DNA of 46,976 bases from Salinispora oceanensis (GCF_000383575.1 NZ_KB911579.1:3961640-4008615); one strand, 5' to 3'. Positions 7,801 through 16,420 are shown, counted from the first letter of the stretch. Notes: generated from the sequence alone by a model not told the origin. Program-made: numbers and translations.

Positions 7801-8668
7801 AGGAAACCGCGTCGCGGGCCGGATAGCCGAGAACCTCAACGAGATTTCCGGTCGCCGCCGTGAAAGCCGCGTAGATCTCGTCATCGAAGTGGTTGCGCCA
7901 GTCGCCGGATTTGCCTTTTCGGTAGTGGGAAATCTTCCCAGCGCTCTCCCGATCCTTCCGCATCTTGGCGAAGCTGTACCGGGACAACAAGGGCTCCAAG
8001 TCGGCGGAGGGCAGCGTGATCCCGCAGTGCCGCATCAGCTGGTCCACCTCCTCCAGCTGCCGCTCCCCGGTTAGGTCCTCGTAGCGGAACAGACGAAAGG
8101 TCTCGGAGCTCGGAGCGACCGCCCACGACCGGAGCTGCTTGAAGAGGTGCCGCTTGGAGTGGCGTTCGATGACGTAGAGCAGCCCTTCCTTCATCGGGAT
8201 TTCCCGCAGGGTTTTCCGCACCTGGAGGATATCGCCCATGGGGGCATGTGAGTTGCGCAGCGAAAAGTAGCTCGAAATGACGATGTCGCGTGGGTCGCGA
8301 ATCACGAAGAATGCACGGTAGGAGCCAGGCTTCGAGATCTTCTTGAAACGTGGGTAAGAGTGGAATAGTGCCAGACCCACCCGGCCGGATGGAATGAGGG
8401 GTAGGTTGCGCCGCTTGTAGAACCGTGGGTCGTAGGGGAGTAGCCCGGAGTGGCGATAGACGGTGGGGTCGCTGAAGAGGGCCTTGATCCACTGGCTGCC
8501 CGTCTTGTGTACGGTGCAGTGGTAGATGTTGTCGAACTCGCACCGGTTGACCACCGGCACGGCGAGCCGCTTCTTTGTGTTGTGGGCCTCGAGCTGCGCT
8601 CGGCGTGCCATGCGGCGCATGGAGTTGGGCGTGTGGTGCTTGGCGAAGTCGATCGTGCGATTAATCAT
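7799..8668 (-). CDS. Sulfotransferase (PAPS-dependent)
   Basis: 289 residues of the Sulfotransfer_1 type, moving sulfate from PAPS to a hydroxyl or amine. The 5'-phosphosulfate loop is HKTGSQW (54-60), the 3'-phosphate site is RDPRDIVISSY (124-134), and the C-terminal RKGKSGDWRNHF (250-261) is the third PAPS motif. No signal peptide is seen, so it is probably cytoplasmic. Composition differs from the neighbours: several stretches (for example 8260-8440) use A/T-ending codons freely, which suggests acquisition from elsewhere. It has its own promoter at 8787-8815. The acceptor (lipid, glycan or natural product) cannot be deduced; there are no biosynthetic genes next to it. Confidence 0.88.
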   Translation of the reverse strand: MINRTIDFAKHHTPNSMRRMARRAQLEAHNTKKRLAVPVVNRCEFDNIYHCTVHKTGSQWIKALFSDPTVYRHSGLLPYDPRFYKRRNLPLIPSGRVGLALFHSYPRFKKISKPGSYRAFFVIRDPRDIVISSYFSLRNSHAPMGDILQVRKTLREIPMKEGLLYVIERHSKRHLFKQLRSWAVAPSSETFRLFRYEDLTGERQLEEVDQLMRHCGITLPSADLEPLLSRYSFAKMRKDRESAGKISHYRKGKSGDWRNHFDDEIYAAFTAATGNLVEVLGYPARDAVS

Positions 8669-8786
8669 TGTTGAGGCCTCGTCTACGCCTTTTGGTTAGG
8701 GAAGTTCCGGGGGCGTCGTAGGGGGTGGCGGCGGTTGAATCACCGGTCAAACCGTTCCCGTCTCGGTATGTCAGGGTGCCACTAGG

Positions 8787-8815
8787 AATATCCCCGACGG
8801 TCCAATTAAAGTCAA
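8787..8815 (-). promoter_or_regulatory. Sigma-70-type promoter of the sulfotransferase gene
   Basis: On the minus strand a -35 TTGACT (8815-8810) and a -10 GATATT (8792-8787) are separated by exactly 17 nt, in an AT-rich patch that stands out from the surroundings. Transcription would start near 8780, giving a leader of about 110 nt before the ATG at 8668. Confidence 0.65.
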
Positions 8816-8877
8816 TCCTACCCTCGGCGATTGGCTCGTGACGTGGAGTGCGGCGTGAATTGTCGCCGTGTGGGTGC

Positions 8878-9675
8878 TCAGAACGCCTCCACCGCGGGGA
8901 CAAGGTCGGCGTCCACGACGATCGGGGCATGGTCAGAGGGACCCTTCCCCTTGCGGGCCTCCCGGTCCACGTACGCGGCCCGGACCACGCGGGCGAACGG
9001 AGCGGAGGCGTACACCAGGTCGATCCGCATGCCCTTGTTCTGATGGAACATTCCGGCACGATAGTCCCAGTAGGTGAACGGGTGCGGGCCCTTCAATGGG
9101 GTCGGGACCACGTCGGCGAGGCCCAGATCGCGTAGCGCCGCCAGTGCGGCCCGTTCGGCCGGCGTGACGTGGGTGGAGCCGGTAAAACGGGCCGGATCCC
9201 AGACGTCCGCGTCGGTGGGGGCCACGTTGAAGTCGCCGCACACCACCAGCGGTGCGTTGCCGGCCAGCTCGACCTCCAGCGCGTCCCGGAGCGCGCCGAG
9301 CCAGGCCAGTTTGTACGCGTAGTGCGGGTCGTCGAGGGTCCGGCCGTTGGGCACGTAGACGGACCAGACCCGTAGCCCGGCGCAGGTGGCGGAGAGGGCA
9401 CGGGCCTCCGGATCGGGAAAGCCCGGCTCGGCGGGGAAGCCGAGGGCGACATCGGTCAGGCCGACCCGGGAGAGAATGGCGACCCCGTTCCACCGGCCGC
9501 CACTGTGGCTGGCGACCGTGTAGCCGAGCGCACCAACCTCGGCGACCGGGAACGCGCCGTCCGGGCACTTGGTCTCCTGGAGGCAGACCACATCCGGATT
9601 CGTGTCCGCCAGCCAGTCGAGCAGCCGGGGCAGGCGGGCCTTCACGGAGTTGACGTTCCACGTCGCCAGGCGCAT
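8878..9675 (-). CDS. xthA: Exodeoxyribonuclease III (AP endonuclease family 1)
   Basis: 265 residues. It cleaves DNA at abasic sites and degrades 3' ends during base excision repair. The metal and catalytic motifs of the EEP superfamily are all visible: WNVNS (6-10), CLQETK with Glu34, YVPNG, GDFNVAP, YWDYR, RIDLVYAS and the terminal SDHAPI. Length is normal for bacterial XthA. The start ATG at 9675 gives the canonical MRLATWNVNS. It follows the PAC2 gene on the same strand after a hairpin at 9740-9771, so it may have its own promoter. Confidence 0.94.
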   Translation of the reverse strand: MRLATWNVNSVKARLPRLLDWLADTNPDVVCLQETKCPDGAFPVAEVGALGYTVASHSGGRWNGVAILSRVGLTDVALGFPAEPGFPDPEARALSATCAGLRVWSVYVPNGRTLDDPHYAYKLAWLGALRDALEVELAGNAPLVVCGDFNVAPTDADVWDPARFTGSTHVTPAERAALAALRDLGLADVVPTPLKGPHPFTYWDYRAGMFHQNKGMRIDLVYASAPFARVVRAAYVDREARKGKGPSDHAPIVVDADLVPAVEAF

Positions 9676-9739
9676 GTGTCCCAGCCTGCCCGATCTGTCG
9701 CCGGCTCGCTGCCTGCCCAGGGCGTGTCATCAACGGGCT

Positions 9740-9771
9740 GTCGGGGAGGGCGCTCGGCGCCGCTCCCCGAC
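9740..9771 (-). terminator. Hairpin terminator candidate between the PAC2 gene and xthA
   Basis: GTCGGGGAG (9740-9748) and CTCCCCGAC (9763-9771) form a perfect 9-bp stem. The 14-nt loop can itself fold (GGCGC with GCGCC). It lies 85 nt beyond the PAC2 stop. Confidence 0.5.
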
Positions 9772-9856
9772 CTTCGCCCTCGCCGCGGCCCGCCGGGCCG
9801 GGCTCAGTGTTCCGGCGGGGATCCCCGCGGCTGGCCGAGCGGCCCGTCCGACCAGC

Positions 9857-10777
9857 TCAGCCGCCGGGGTTGTCGTTGGGGCGGGTCTGCTCGGCCAGGA
9901 AGCGCTCCAACTCGGCACCGAGTTCGTCGGCGGTCGGTAGGGCCTCGGTTCCGGTGTTTAGTAGGTTCGGCTGGCCGCGCCCACGGGTGAAGGCGTCGTA
10001 CTGCTCCTCCAGCGCCTGGACCAGCGTTGCGGCGTCCTCGGTCTGGGCGACCTGTCGGTCGATCTCCGTCCGGACCGCCTCGGTCGCGGCCCGCAGGTTG
10101 TCGCTGGGAAGGAGGAGCCCGGTACTGCGCGAAACGGAGGCGAGCAGCACCTCGGCCGCAGCGGGGTACTCCGTCTGCGCGACGTAGTGCGGCACGTGCG
10201 CGGCGAAGCCCAGCGCGTCGCGGCCCTGCTCGCCGAGGCGGTACTCGAGTAGGTGTCCGATGCTGCCGGGCACCTGCACGCGTTGCAGCCACGGCTCGTA
10301 GCCCGCCGTGAGTTCACGTCGGGTGGCGTGGGCGGTGACGCCGGTGCGGCGGGTGTGTGGAACCGCCATCGGAATCGCGTTGAGGCCGACCGTCAGCCGG
10401 ACATCCAACCGGGCGGAGAGCCCGGCCACGGCGGCGACAAAACGTTCCCATTGCAGGTCCGGCTCGGGGCCGGTGAGCAGCAGGAACGGGGTGTCGGCGT
10501 CGTCCCGGAGCAGGTGCAACTCCAGGGTTGGGGCGTCGTAGGACTCCCAGTGGTCCTCGACGAAGGTCATCACTGGCCGGCGCGAGCGGTAGTCGAAGAG
10601 CTGGTCCAGGTCGAACCGGGCCACTGGCCGCGCATCGAGCGAGGTGAGCAGTTGCTCGCGAGCCAGCCGGGTGGCGTTGCCGGCGTCAACGAAGCCGGAG
10701 AGTGCCTGGATCAGGACGGGCTGCCCGAGGTCGGGCAGATCGTCGGTGAGTTCGTAGAGCTCGTGTGGATCGAGCAC
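9857..10777 (-). CDS. PAC2-family protein (proteasome assembly chaperone-like)
   Basis: 306 residues of the PAC2 family, widespread in actinobacteria. Diagnostic pieces are the N-terminal LIQALSGFVDAGNATRLA (about 22-39), FDYRSRRPVMTF, the central LLTGPEPDLQWERFV, and GLNAIPMAVPHTRR. Archaeal and eukaryotic relatives help proteasome assembly, but the bacterial role is not established. The start is GTG at 10777, with GGGAGG 9 nt upstream. The C-terminal 60 residues are acidic and probably helical. No proteasome gene is in the window. Confidence 0.85.
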   Translation of the reverse strand: MLDPHELYELTDDLPDLGQPVLIQALSGFVDAGNATRLAREQLLTSLDARPVARFDLDQLFDYRSRRPVMTFVEDHWESYDAPTLELHLLRDDADTPFLLLTGPEPDLQWERFVAAVAGLSARLDVRLTVGLNAIPMAVPHTRRTGVTAHATRRELTAGYEPWLQRVQVPGSIGHLLEYRLGEQGRDALGFAAHVPHYVAQTEYPAAAEVLLASVSRSTGLLLPSDNLRAATEAVRTEIDRQVAQTEDAATLVQALEEQYDAFTRGRGQPNLLNTGTEALPTADELGAELERFLAEQTRPNDNPGG

Positions 10778-11095
10778 CGGTGCGGACCTCCCTGGATCTG
10801 GCTACGGGCCGTCGTGCACGGACGGCACCCGGTTGGGGAAACTACTCGCAGCCCTGCGGCATTCCGCCGGCCCCCCGGGTCAGGGTCCGGGGCCGCGCTC
10901 CCGGCCGGGTCGCCCGGACCGGCGTTTGCTCGGCCGGGGCGTCCCTGCCGACGGGGGGGCGAGCCCCGTGACCGGCCCCAACCCGCCGTACGCTTACCGA
11001 CCAGCCAGGCACAGCGGACGAGTGCTTCCGTGCCTCAGCACGGGTGTTGTCCCGGCGCGGTACACCTGGATACAGCAATCCGGAAGGAGGCCGAC
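10778..11095. other. Intergenic region between divergent genes
   Basis: 318 bases without a supported gene. It holds the PAC2 ribosome binding site (minus-strand GGGAGG, complement of 10787-10792), an inverted repeat GCCGTC-N7-GACGGC at about 10809-10827, and the leader of the mini-ORF at 11096. No clear promoter was recognised. Confidence 0.5.
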
Positions 11096-11209
11096 ATGTC
11101 CCTCAATCGACCGGATCAGCGCGTTCCTCCGTCACGCCGCGGAGAACGACCGATCTTGCAGGGGGCGGGCGGAAAGGTCCAGCAGCCGGGGGTTCGCCGT
11201 GCGACCTGA
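11096..11209 (+). CDS. Small basic hypothetical protein (37 aa)
   Basis: This short frame begins MSLNRPDQRVPPSRRGERPI and has a near-perfect Shine-Dalgarno, GGAAGGAGG, 5 nt before its ATG. That is the main reason for believing it is translated. It is rich in Arg, Pro and Gly, with no membrane segment and no recognised domain. In the same frame after its stop, a second short run starts at TTG 11219 or GTG 11225 and ends at 11293, overlapping the GTG start of the EcsC gene. The mini-ORFs could be leader peptides for that gene. Confidence 0.4.
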   Translation: MSLNRPDQRVPPSRRGERPILQGAGGKVQQPGVRRAT

Positions 11210-11289
11210 GCGCCACCGTTGACCGTGTCCGAGTCCAGCCGTGAAGCTGGCAAGCAGGCCGCCCAACCGCAGACCCCGGGGAGCCCACC

Positions 11290-12078
11290 GTGACCGATGC
11301 CGCACCCGCCGATGGTCAGCCCGGCGTTCGCCCGCCGCAGCAACCCGAGGCGGCCCCGGCCGTAGCGGGGCCGCCAGCCGGGCTGTGGGACCGGATGCGC
11401 GAGGATCCGCAGTACGCACCGGAGCACCTCGCCCTGGCAGCGGTGCGTCAGCTCGGTCCGGAGGCGGCTCAGTGGGCGCGGCGAGTCGGCGCCGAGCAGC
11501 CCGCGACGGTGCCGGTCGAGGCCTTGGCCGAGCAGGCGGTTCGCCGATTCGTCAACCATGCCCGGTTCCCCGAGACGGCCGCTGGGGCGACGGGCCTGCC
11601 CGGCCTGGTGATCGACGTGGGTCTCCTCGCCTGGACCCAGGCCCGGATGGTGTTGCACGTCGCAGCCGCCTACGGGCTGGACGCCACGCACCACGACCGC
11701 GCAGTTGACCTGCTGGTGTTGCAGAAGGTGCACAAGGCCGAGCAGGCCGCACGGCTCGCGCTCGGGGTAGCTGCCGGTCGAGAGCGCGCTGATGCGCTCT
11801 TCGGCTCCAGCGCCGGTCAGGCCCCGCTCGGCCAGGTGACACTCCGCCTCGGTGCCCGGCTGGCCCAGATGGCCGGCGCGCGGGCCACGAAGCGGGTTGT
11901 CGCGAAGGTACTCCCGGGGGTCGCCATCATCCTGGGCACTTGGGCAAACTCCTCGGCGACCAAGGAGCTCGCGGCGCGGTCCCGGGCGTTGTACCGCCAG
12001 CACAGTGGGGTGGGTTGCCGGTGTGGTGGAGCGGGGGAGCACCGGCTCAGGCGTCGCGTTCCCAGGCTCCCCAGGTGA
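11290..12078 (+). CDS. EcsC-family protein
   Basis: 262 residues with similarity to the EcsC domain, named after the third gene of the Bacillus ecs transporter operon. Bacterial members are of unknown biochemical function and often linked to membranes. The run GLPGLVIDVGLLAWTQARMVLHVAAAYGLD (about 98-127) and the later RLGARLAQMAGARATKRVVAKVLPGVAIILGTWANSSATKELAARS are the recognisable core. The GTG start has GGGGAG 6 nt upstream and overlaps the stop of a mini-ORF. The last about 25 residues (Gly/Arg/Cys-rich) overlap the 3' end of the convergent lipoprotein gene and look non-native, so the stop may have shifted. Confidence 0.72.
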   Translation: MTDAAPADGQPGVRPPQQPEAAPAVAGPPAGLWDRMREDPQYAPEHLALAAVRQLGPEAAQWARRVGAEQPATVPVEALAEQAVRRFVNHARFPETAAGATGLPGLVIDVGLLAWTQARMVLHVAAAYGLDATHHDRAVDLLVLQKVHKAEQAARLALGVAAGRERADALFGSSAGQAPLGQVTLRLGARLAQMAGARATKRVVAKVLPGVAIILGTWANSSATKELAARSRALYRQHSGVGCRCGGAGEHRLRRRVPRLPR

Positions 12079-12895
12079 CCTCGGCGAGCCGCTCCTGGCC
12101 GGCGAGGTTGGGATGGAACCAGTCAAAGGCGTTGACCAGGTCCAGTGTGAAACGGAGCTGGTGGGCGGCGCCGTCGTCGTAGCGGCAGCGGGAGCCGTAC
12201 GCCGTGCAGGCCGCGGCGAGCTGGTTGTTGTAGTCGGCGACCCGTTCGCGCACGGCGTCTCGCCGGGAACGATCCGCCGGGTCGGTGGAGGTCGGATTCT
12301 TGAGCAGGGCTGGGCAGATTCCCAGACTCCAGGCCCGTACCGCCCGGTCGTTGGTGTGCCCCACCTCCCAGAGTCGGTACAGGTCTGGAATGCTGACCAC
12401 CAGCAGTCGCGCCTTCGGCAGCTCCGCTTTCAGGACCCGCAGCCCCCGATCCACCTGGCTCCGGAACGTCTCCACCGGCGTCATCGCCGTGACCTCGCCG
12501 TGGCAGACGTCGTTCGCGCCGATGAGCACGGTGATCCGGTCCGGTCGGTCCCGCGTTGCCTGCTCCGCCTGGCCGGCGAGCGCGGACGCCCGGGCTCCCG
12601 CCTGAGCGTGGTTGAACGCCTGCCCGCGGATCGTCGGATCCTGGTCGAGTAGCCGTCGGTAGTGACTCTCCACCCGGAGGCTGTTCCCGGTTGACCAGGA
12701 GTTGCGTTCGCACGGGGCCACTACCAGGCAGGAACCGAGGCCGGTGCTGATCGAGTCGCCGAGGGCGGCGATCCCCCCGGCTTCGGTGCCGGGCGAACCA
12801 GGACTGGGGCTGGGCGCGGTCCCACCGCCGTTTTCGCAGGCGAGCACGACGAGTGCGAGCAGGCAGAGGACGGCGGTGACCCAGCGTCGAGGCAT
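12047..12895 (-). CDS. SGNH/GDSL-family hydrolase lipoprotein
   Basis: 282 residues. A signal sequence with lipobox VVLAC predicts lipidation at Cys20 and attachment to the outer face of the membrane, followed by a Ser/Pro/Gly spacer. The hydrolase domain shows block I GDSIS (nucleophile Ser48), GANDVC (block III) and DWFHPNLAGQ (catalytic Asp-His block V). The family cleaves esters or acetyl groups of lipids or glycans. The start at 12895 is preferred over 12937 because GGGGA precedes it and it gives a proper signal peptide. Four extra cysteine pairs suggest disulfides. Its substrate is not known. Confidence 0.87.
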   Translation of the reverse strand: MPRRWVTAVLCLLALVVLACENGGGTAPSPSPGSPGTEAGGIAALGDSISTGLGSCLVVAPCERNSWSTGNSLRVESHYRRLLDQDPTIRGQAFNHAQAGARASALAGQAEQATRDRPDRITVLIGANDVCHGEVTAMTPVETFRSQVDRGLRVLKAELPKARLLVVSIPDLYRLWEVGHTNDRAVRAWSLGICPALLKNPTSTDPADRSRRDAVRERVADYNNQLAAACTAYGSRCRYDDGAAHQLRFTLDLVNAFDWFHPNLAGQERLAEVTWGAWERDA

Positions 12896-13090
12896 GGCTT
12901 CCCCAAGCGGCCGAGCGGTGAGTGATTGCCTGGGCACTCTAAGGGTGTGGTCGGGGTGGTGGTGGGGCAGTGTCGGATATCCAGCACCGAACTGCGCTGC
13001 GGCTCCCGCCCGCTCGCGAGAACCGCAGCCTGCGGTAGTGGGGCTGACTCACCGCGGCCTACGGTCGTCACCGCTGTCCGCGGTTGCTCC

Positions 13091-13690
13091 TCATCGTGGG
13101 CCGCGGGCGGCAGGTCGGCGGTGCAGCCACCAGCCGAGCGCGTGGGTGATCCGGGGCAACACCACGTATGTCATCAGCGGTGTCAGCGTCAGTGTCATGA
13201 GCAGCACGCGAGCTGGCACCGGGACATCTGGCATGAACCGGCCGGTCAGCAGGGTTGCGGTCAGGCTGAGGGGGAAGAACGCCAACCAGATCGTCACCGC
13301 CTGCTTCCACCGCGGCGGCGACGGTGGCGGAGCGGTCGGTTCTGCGCTGACCGGCTCGACAACCTGTCCCCGCCGGGAGAACCAGCCCTCGACCCCGGTC
13401 CGGCGTTCCACCTGGGTGTGCTCGACGACGCCCTGCGCCGAGGCCAGCCACCAGTGCCGTTGCGGTGACTCCTCCCAGCGACGCAGCGTCTCGTCGTCGG
13501 CGAACCGGTAGAGCATGTGCCACTCGCCGGAGCCGGGGGCGCTGCGGATCCATCCGGCCCCGAGGAAGCCGGGAAACGCCTCCGCCAGCGCCGTGCCGGC
13601 GCGCATCCACGCCACCATCTCCTGGGTCCGAGCGGGGTCGGTACGTCGGGAGACTGAGACGGTCACTGGCATCGCGGGCGTCATGGTCAT
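13091..13690 (-). CDS. Antibiotic biosynthesis monooxygenase (ABM)-domain membrane protein
   Basis: About 199 residues. Residues 1-100 form an ABM-like ferredoxin-fold domain (VTVSVSRRTDPARTQEMVAWM ... GSGEWHMLYRFADDETLRRWEESPQRHWWL), the type found in small cofactor-independent monooxygenases and in DUF-type sensors. The C-terminal half has two transmembrane helices (about 132-152 and 160-182, VTIWLAFFPLSLTATLL and VLLMTLTLTPLMTYVVL). This soluble-plus-two-helix architecture is common in actinobacteria and its role is unclear. The start at 13690 has GGAG close upstream; ATG at 13684 is an alternative. A longer frame to 13909 is not supported. Confidence 0.75.
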   Translation of the reverse strand: MTMTPAMPVTVSVSRRTDPARTQEMVAWMRAGTALAEAFPGFLGAGWIRSAPGSGEWHMLYRFADDETLRRWEESPQRHWWLASAQGVVEHTQVERRTGVEGWFSRRGQVVEPVSAEPTAPPPSPPRWKQAVTIWLAFFPLSLTATLLTGRFMPDVPVPARVLLMTLTLTPLMTYVVLPRITHALGWWLHRRPAARGPR

Positions 13691-13874
13691 GTCTCCATGT
13701 TCCTCGCCGACACCGGGATCGGCCGGCGCGCGGTGGGTCGGTGTAATGCGACTAACCCGCGTGGTGAGCCGACTCACCACAGCCAGCCCGAGCAGCCGGA
13801 ACAACCGGCTGGGAGGTGCTGCTGGCCGGGACGTGTTCCTGGTTAGGTATGCCCGGAGCGGGTAGGCCCGGGTG

Positions 13875-14138
13875 ATGACGAGATCGCAGCCCCGGCGTGC
13901 CCGTGGCACCGTCGGTCACGCCTACAGCGCGCTCAATCTTCGCCTCGTGCTCGCCAGCTTCGGCTTGGTCACGATGGTGGTTTTCGGTGTGTTGGCGTTC
14001 CGGGCGGGGGTGGTCTGGTTGGGGGTGTTCTGCGCCCTCTTCGCCGTGGTCGCCGTCGTCGACCTGGTGATCATCCAGCGGCGACGGGGCGCGCGCCGCC
14101 GGGAGGAGCCGGGCACCCGGCATTCGTTGTTCGAGTGA
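13875..14138 (+). CDS. Small two-helix membrane protein (DUF6343-like)
   Basis: 87 residues from the ATG at 13875 (a GTG directly precedes it). A basic N-terminus ends in ALNLRLVLASFG. Two transmembrane helices follow (about 27-46 and 49-68), then an Arg-rich cytoplasmic tail. Size and the Ser-Ala-Leu-x-Leu-Arg-Leu-x-Leu-Ala entry into the first helix recall DUF6343 proteins of actinobacteria; that match is from memory and moderate. Function unknown. It is followed 12 bp later by the aldehyde dehydrogenase gene and is probably cotranscribed with it. Confidence 0.65.
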   Translation: MTRSQPRRARGTVGHAYSALNLRLVLASFGLVTMVVFGVLAFRAGVVWLGVFCALFAVVAVVDLVIIQRRRGARRREEPGTRHSLFE

Positions 14139-14150
14139 CAGGAGTTCGCG

Positions 14151-15563
14151 ATGCCCATCGCCACTACGAACCCGGCCACCGGCGAGACGCTGAGGACGTT
14201 TGCGCCGCTCTCGTCCGAGCAGGTGGAGGCGGCGATCAGCCGGAGTTCCCACGTGTTTCGGCAACTGCGCGACACGACCGTTGAGGAGCGTGGTGACTGG
14301 CTCAACAGGGCCGCCGCCCTACTGGAGGCCGAGCGCGACGACGTGGCCCGGCTGGTGACAACCGAGATGGGAAAGACCTACGCCGCTGCCCGGGCCGAGG
14401 TGGCCATCTGCGTGAACGCCTGCCGCTTCTACGCGACGAAGGCACCGGCGTTCCTCGCCGACGAGCCTGCCGACGCCGCCGGTGTCGGTGCCGCTCGGGC
14501 CTTCGTCCGGTACCAGCCGCTCGGGCCGGTGCTTGCGGTGATGCCCTGGAACTTTCCGCTCTGGCAGGTGCTCCGCTTCGCCGCGCCGGCGCTGATGGCC
14601 GGCAACACCGGCCTACTCAAGCACGCCTCGAACGTCCCCCAGAGCGCTCTCTACCTGGAGGACCTCTTCCGTCGGGCCGGCTTTCCGCCGGGGGCGTTCA
14701 GCACCCTGCTGGTCGGCTCGGACGCGGTGGAGGCCATTCTCCGTGATCCGCGGGTTCGTGCCGCGACGGTGACCGGCAGTGAGCATGCTGGACGCGTCAT
14801 CGCCCAGATCGCGGGTAGTGAGTTGAAGAAGACTGTGTTGGAACTCGGCGGCAGCGACCCGTTCGTGGTGATGCCCTCGGCCGACCTGGATCGGGCCGCC
14901 GAGGTGGCGACCGCTGCCCGGTGCCGAAACAACGGCCAGTCCTGCATCGCCGCGAAGCGCTTCATCGTGCACACCGACGTGTTCGACGCCTTCGCGGAGC
15001 GGTTCGCTGCGCGGATGTCCGCACTGCGGGTGGGTGACCCGATGGCGGAGACCACCGACGTGGGTCCACTCGTCAGCGAAGAAAGCCGTGCCGAGATCGT
15101 CGCCCAGGTACGCGACGCCGTCGACCAGGGGGCGACCCTCCGCTGCGGGGGTGAGGTGCCGGCGGGGGAGGGCTGGTACTACCCGCCCACGGTCGTCGCC
15201 GATCTCACCCCGCGGATGCGGATGTGGGCTGAGGAGGTCTTCGGGCCAGTCGCCGGGCTGTACCGAGTCTCGTCATACGACGAGGCGATCGAGGTGGCCA
15301 ACGGCACCGCGTTCGGGCTCGGCGCGAACGCCTGGACCCAGGACCCAACGGAGCAGGAGCGGTTCGTCATCGACCTGGAGGCGGGCAACGTCTTCGTCAA
15401 CGGTATGACCACGTCCTTTCCGGAGCTGCCGTTCGGTGGGGTGAAGAACTCCGGGTACGGCCGTGAGCTGGCCGCGGTGGGGATGCGCGAGTTCTGTAAC
15501 ACCAAGACTGTGTGGGTTGGTGGCGACGGCGGTACCGACTCGGTGGCAGCGCTCGCCGAGTAG
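14151..15563 (+). CDS. NAD(P)-dependent aldehyde dehydrogenase, succinate-semialdehyde dehydrogenase type
   Basis: 470 residues. Oxidises an aldehyde to the acid. Hallmarks: PWNFPLW, TGSEHAG (nucleotide-binding), ELGGSDPF with the general base Glu231, NNGQSC with the catalytic Cys265, and EEVFGPV. Overall wording (INPATGE-like start, LMAGNTGLLKHASNVP, FPELPFGGVKNSGYGRELAAVGMREFCNTKTVW) matches NADP-dependent succinate-semialdehyde dehydrogenases of actinobacteria. CAGGAG precedes the ATG at good distance. No GABA aminotransferase is nearby, so the physiological aldehyde is uncertain. Confidence 0.9.
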   Translation: MPIATTNPATGETLRTFAPLSSEQVEAAISRSSHVFRQLRDTTVEERGDWLNRAAALLEAERDDVARLVTTEMGKTYAAARAEVAICVNACRFYATKAPAFLADEPADAAGVGAARAFVRYQPLGPVLAVMPWNFPLWQVLRFAAPALMAGNTGLLKHASNVPQSALYLEDLFRRAGFPPGAFSTLLVGSDAVEAILRDPRVRAATVTGSEHAGRVIAQIAGSELKKTVLELGGSDPFVVMPSADLDRAAEVATAARCRNNGQSCIAAKRFIVHTDVFDAFAERFAARMSALRVGDPMAETTDVGPLVSEESRAEIVAQVRDAVDQGATLRCGGEVPAGEGWYYPPTVVADLTPRMRMWAEEVFGPVAGLYRVSSYDEAIEVANGTAFGLGANAWTQDPTEQERFVIDLEAGNVFVNGMTTSFPELPFGGVKNSGYGRELAAVGMREFCNTKTVWVGGDGGTDSVAALAE

Positions 15564-15678
15564 AGCGGATGAGCGGTGGCGCGAGCCGGTTGGATGATCG
15601 TTGGGCTCGGTACCGGTGAGATTCGCCGCGCCACGCCGGGTCAGGGTGCCTCCTTGAGACAACGGCCTCTCCGCCTGG

Positions 15679-15684
15679 CAGGCT
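15679..15684 (+). promoter_or_regulatory. -10 element of a leaderless transcript
   Basis: CAGGCT lies 7 nt before the ATG at 15692, and a TTGAGA about 19 nt further upstream could be the -35. There is no Shine-Dalgarno in the short gap. Confidence 0.45.
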
Positions 15685-15691
15685 GCCTCCC

Positions 15692-16417
15692 ATGACCTTG
15701 AAGCTGCGTTCGTTCGGCATGAGCGACCGTGGGCTGATCCGGAGTGGGAACCAGGACGCCCTGTACTCAGGTAGCTGGCTCGTCGCCGTCGCCGACGGTA
15801 TGGGTGGGATGGCCGCTGGTGATCTTGCCAGTTCGATGGCGATCAGTTCGATCGCGCCAATCGACGTGGCGACCCCGGAGGATGAGCTGGTAGCCGCGTT
15901 GCAGCGGGCCATCGCGGGGGGGACCGCACGAATCCGGCAGGCCGTCAGTGCGGAGCCGGAGCGCCAGGGCATGGGTACCACGCTGACTGCCCTGCTCCTG
16001 GCGCGAACGGGCAGCTGCCTCGCGTTGGCTCACGTTGGCGACTCCCGGGCGTACCTCTTCCGCGAGGGCGTGCTCAAACAGATCACCCGGGACGACACGT
16101 TCGTGCAGCTCCTCATTGACCAGGGGGTCATCAGCCCGGAGGAGGCGAGTAGCCACCCCCGGCGAGCGGTCGTGACCCAGGCGCTGCAGGGCGAGGAGGT
16201 CTCCCCGGCCTACGCGACGATGATCCCCTGGGCCGGCGATCGTTGGTTGCTGTGCAGCGATGGGCTGTCGAACGTGGTCCGCCCGGAGACGCTCACCGAG
16301 GTGCTCGCCGAATACCCCGACCAGACCGAGTGCACCCGAAAGTTGATCGAACTGGCGCTGCACGCCGGCGGCCCGGACAACGTCACTGCCGTCGTCGCCG
16401 ACCTGGTGGCGGAGTGA
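15692..16417 (+). CDS. PP2C-family serine/threonine protein phosphatase
   Basis: 241 residues, a minimal PPM/PP2C catalytic domain that dephosphorylates Ser/Thr-phosphorylated proteins using two metal ions. The metal-binding aspartates are seen in SGNQDA (Asp22) and ADGMGG (Asp35), followed by MGTTLTAL, HVGDSRAYLFR, LCSDGLSN and GGPDNVT, all in canonical order. No transmembrane or extra domain is present and no kinase gene is adjacent, unlike the pknAB-pstP loci. Its stop is 3 bp from the stop of the convergent HrpB gene. Confidence 0.93.
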   Translation: MTLKLRSFGMSDRGLIRSGNQDALYSGSWLVAVADGMGGMAAGDLASSMAISSIAPIDVATPEDELVAALQRAIAGGTARIRQAVSAEPERQGMGTTLTALLLARTGSCLALAHVGDSRAYLFREGVLKQITRDDTFVQLLIDQGVISPEEASSHPRRAVVTQALQGEEVSPAYATMIPWAGDRWLLCSDGLSNVVRPETLTEVLAEYPDQTECTRKLIELALHAGGPDNVTAVVADLVAE

Positions 16418-16420
16418 CCC

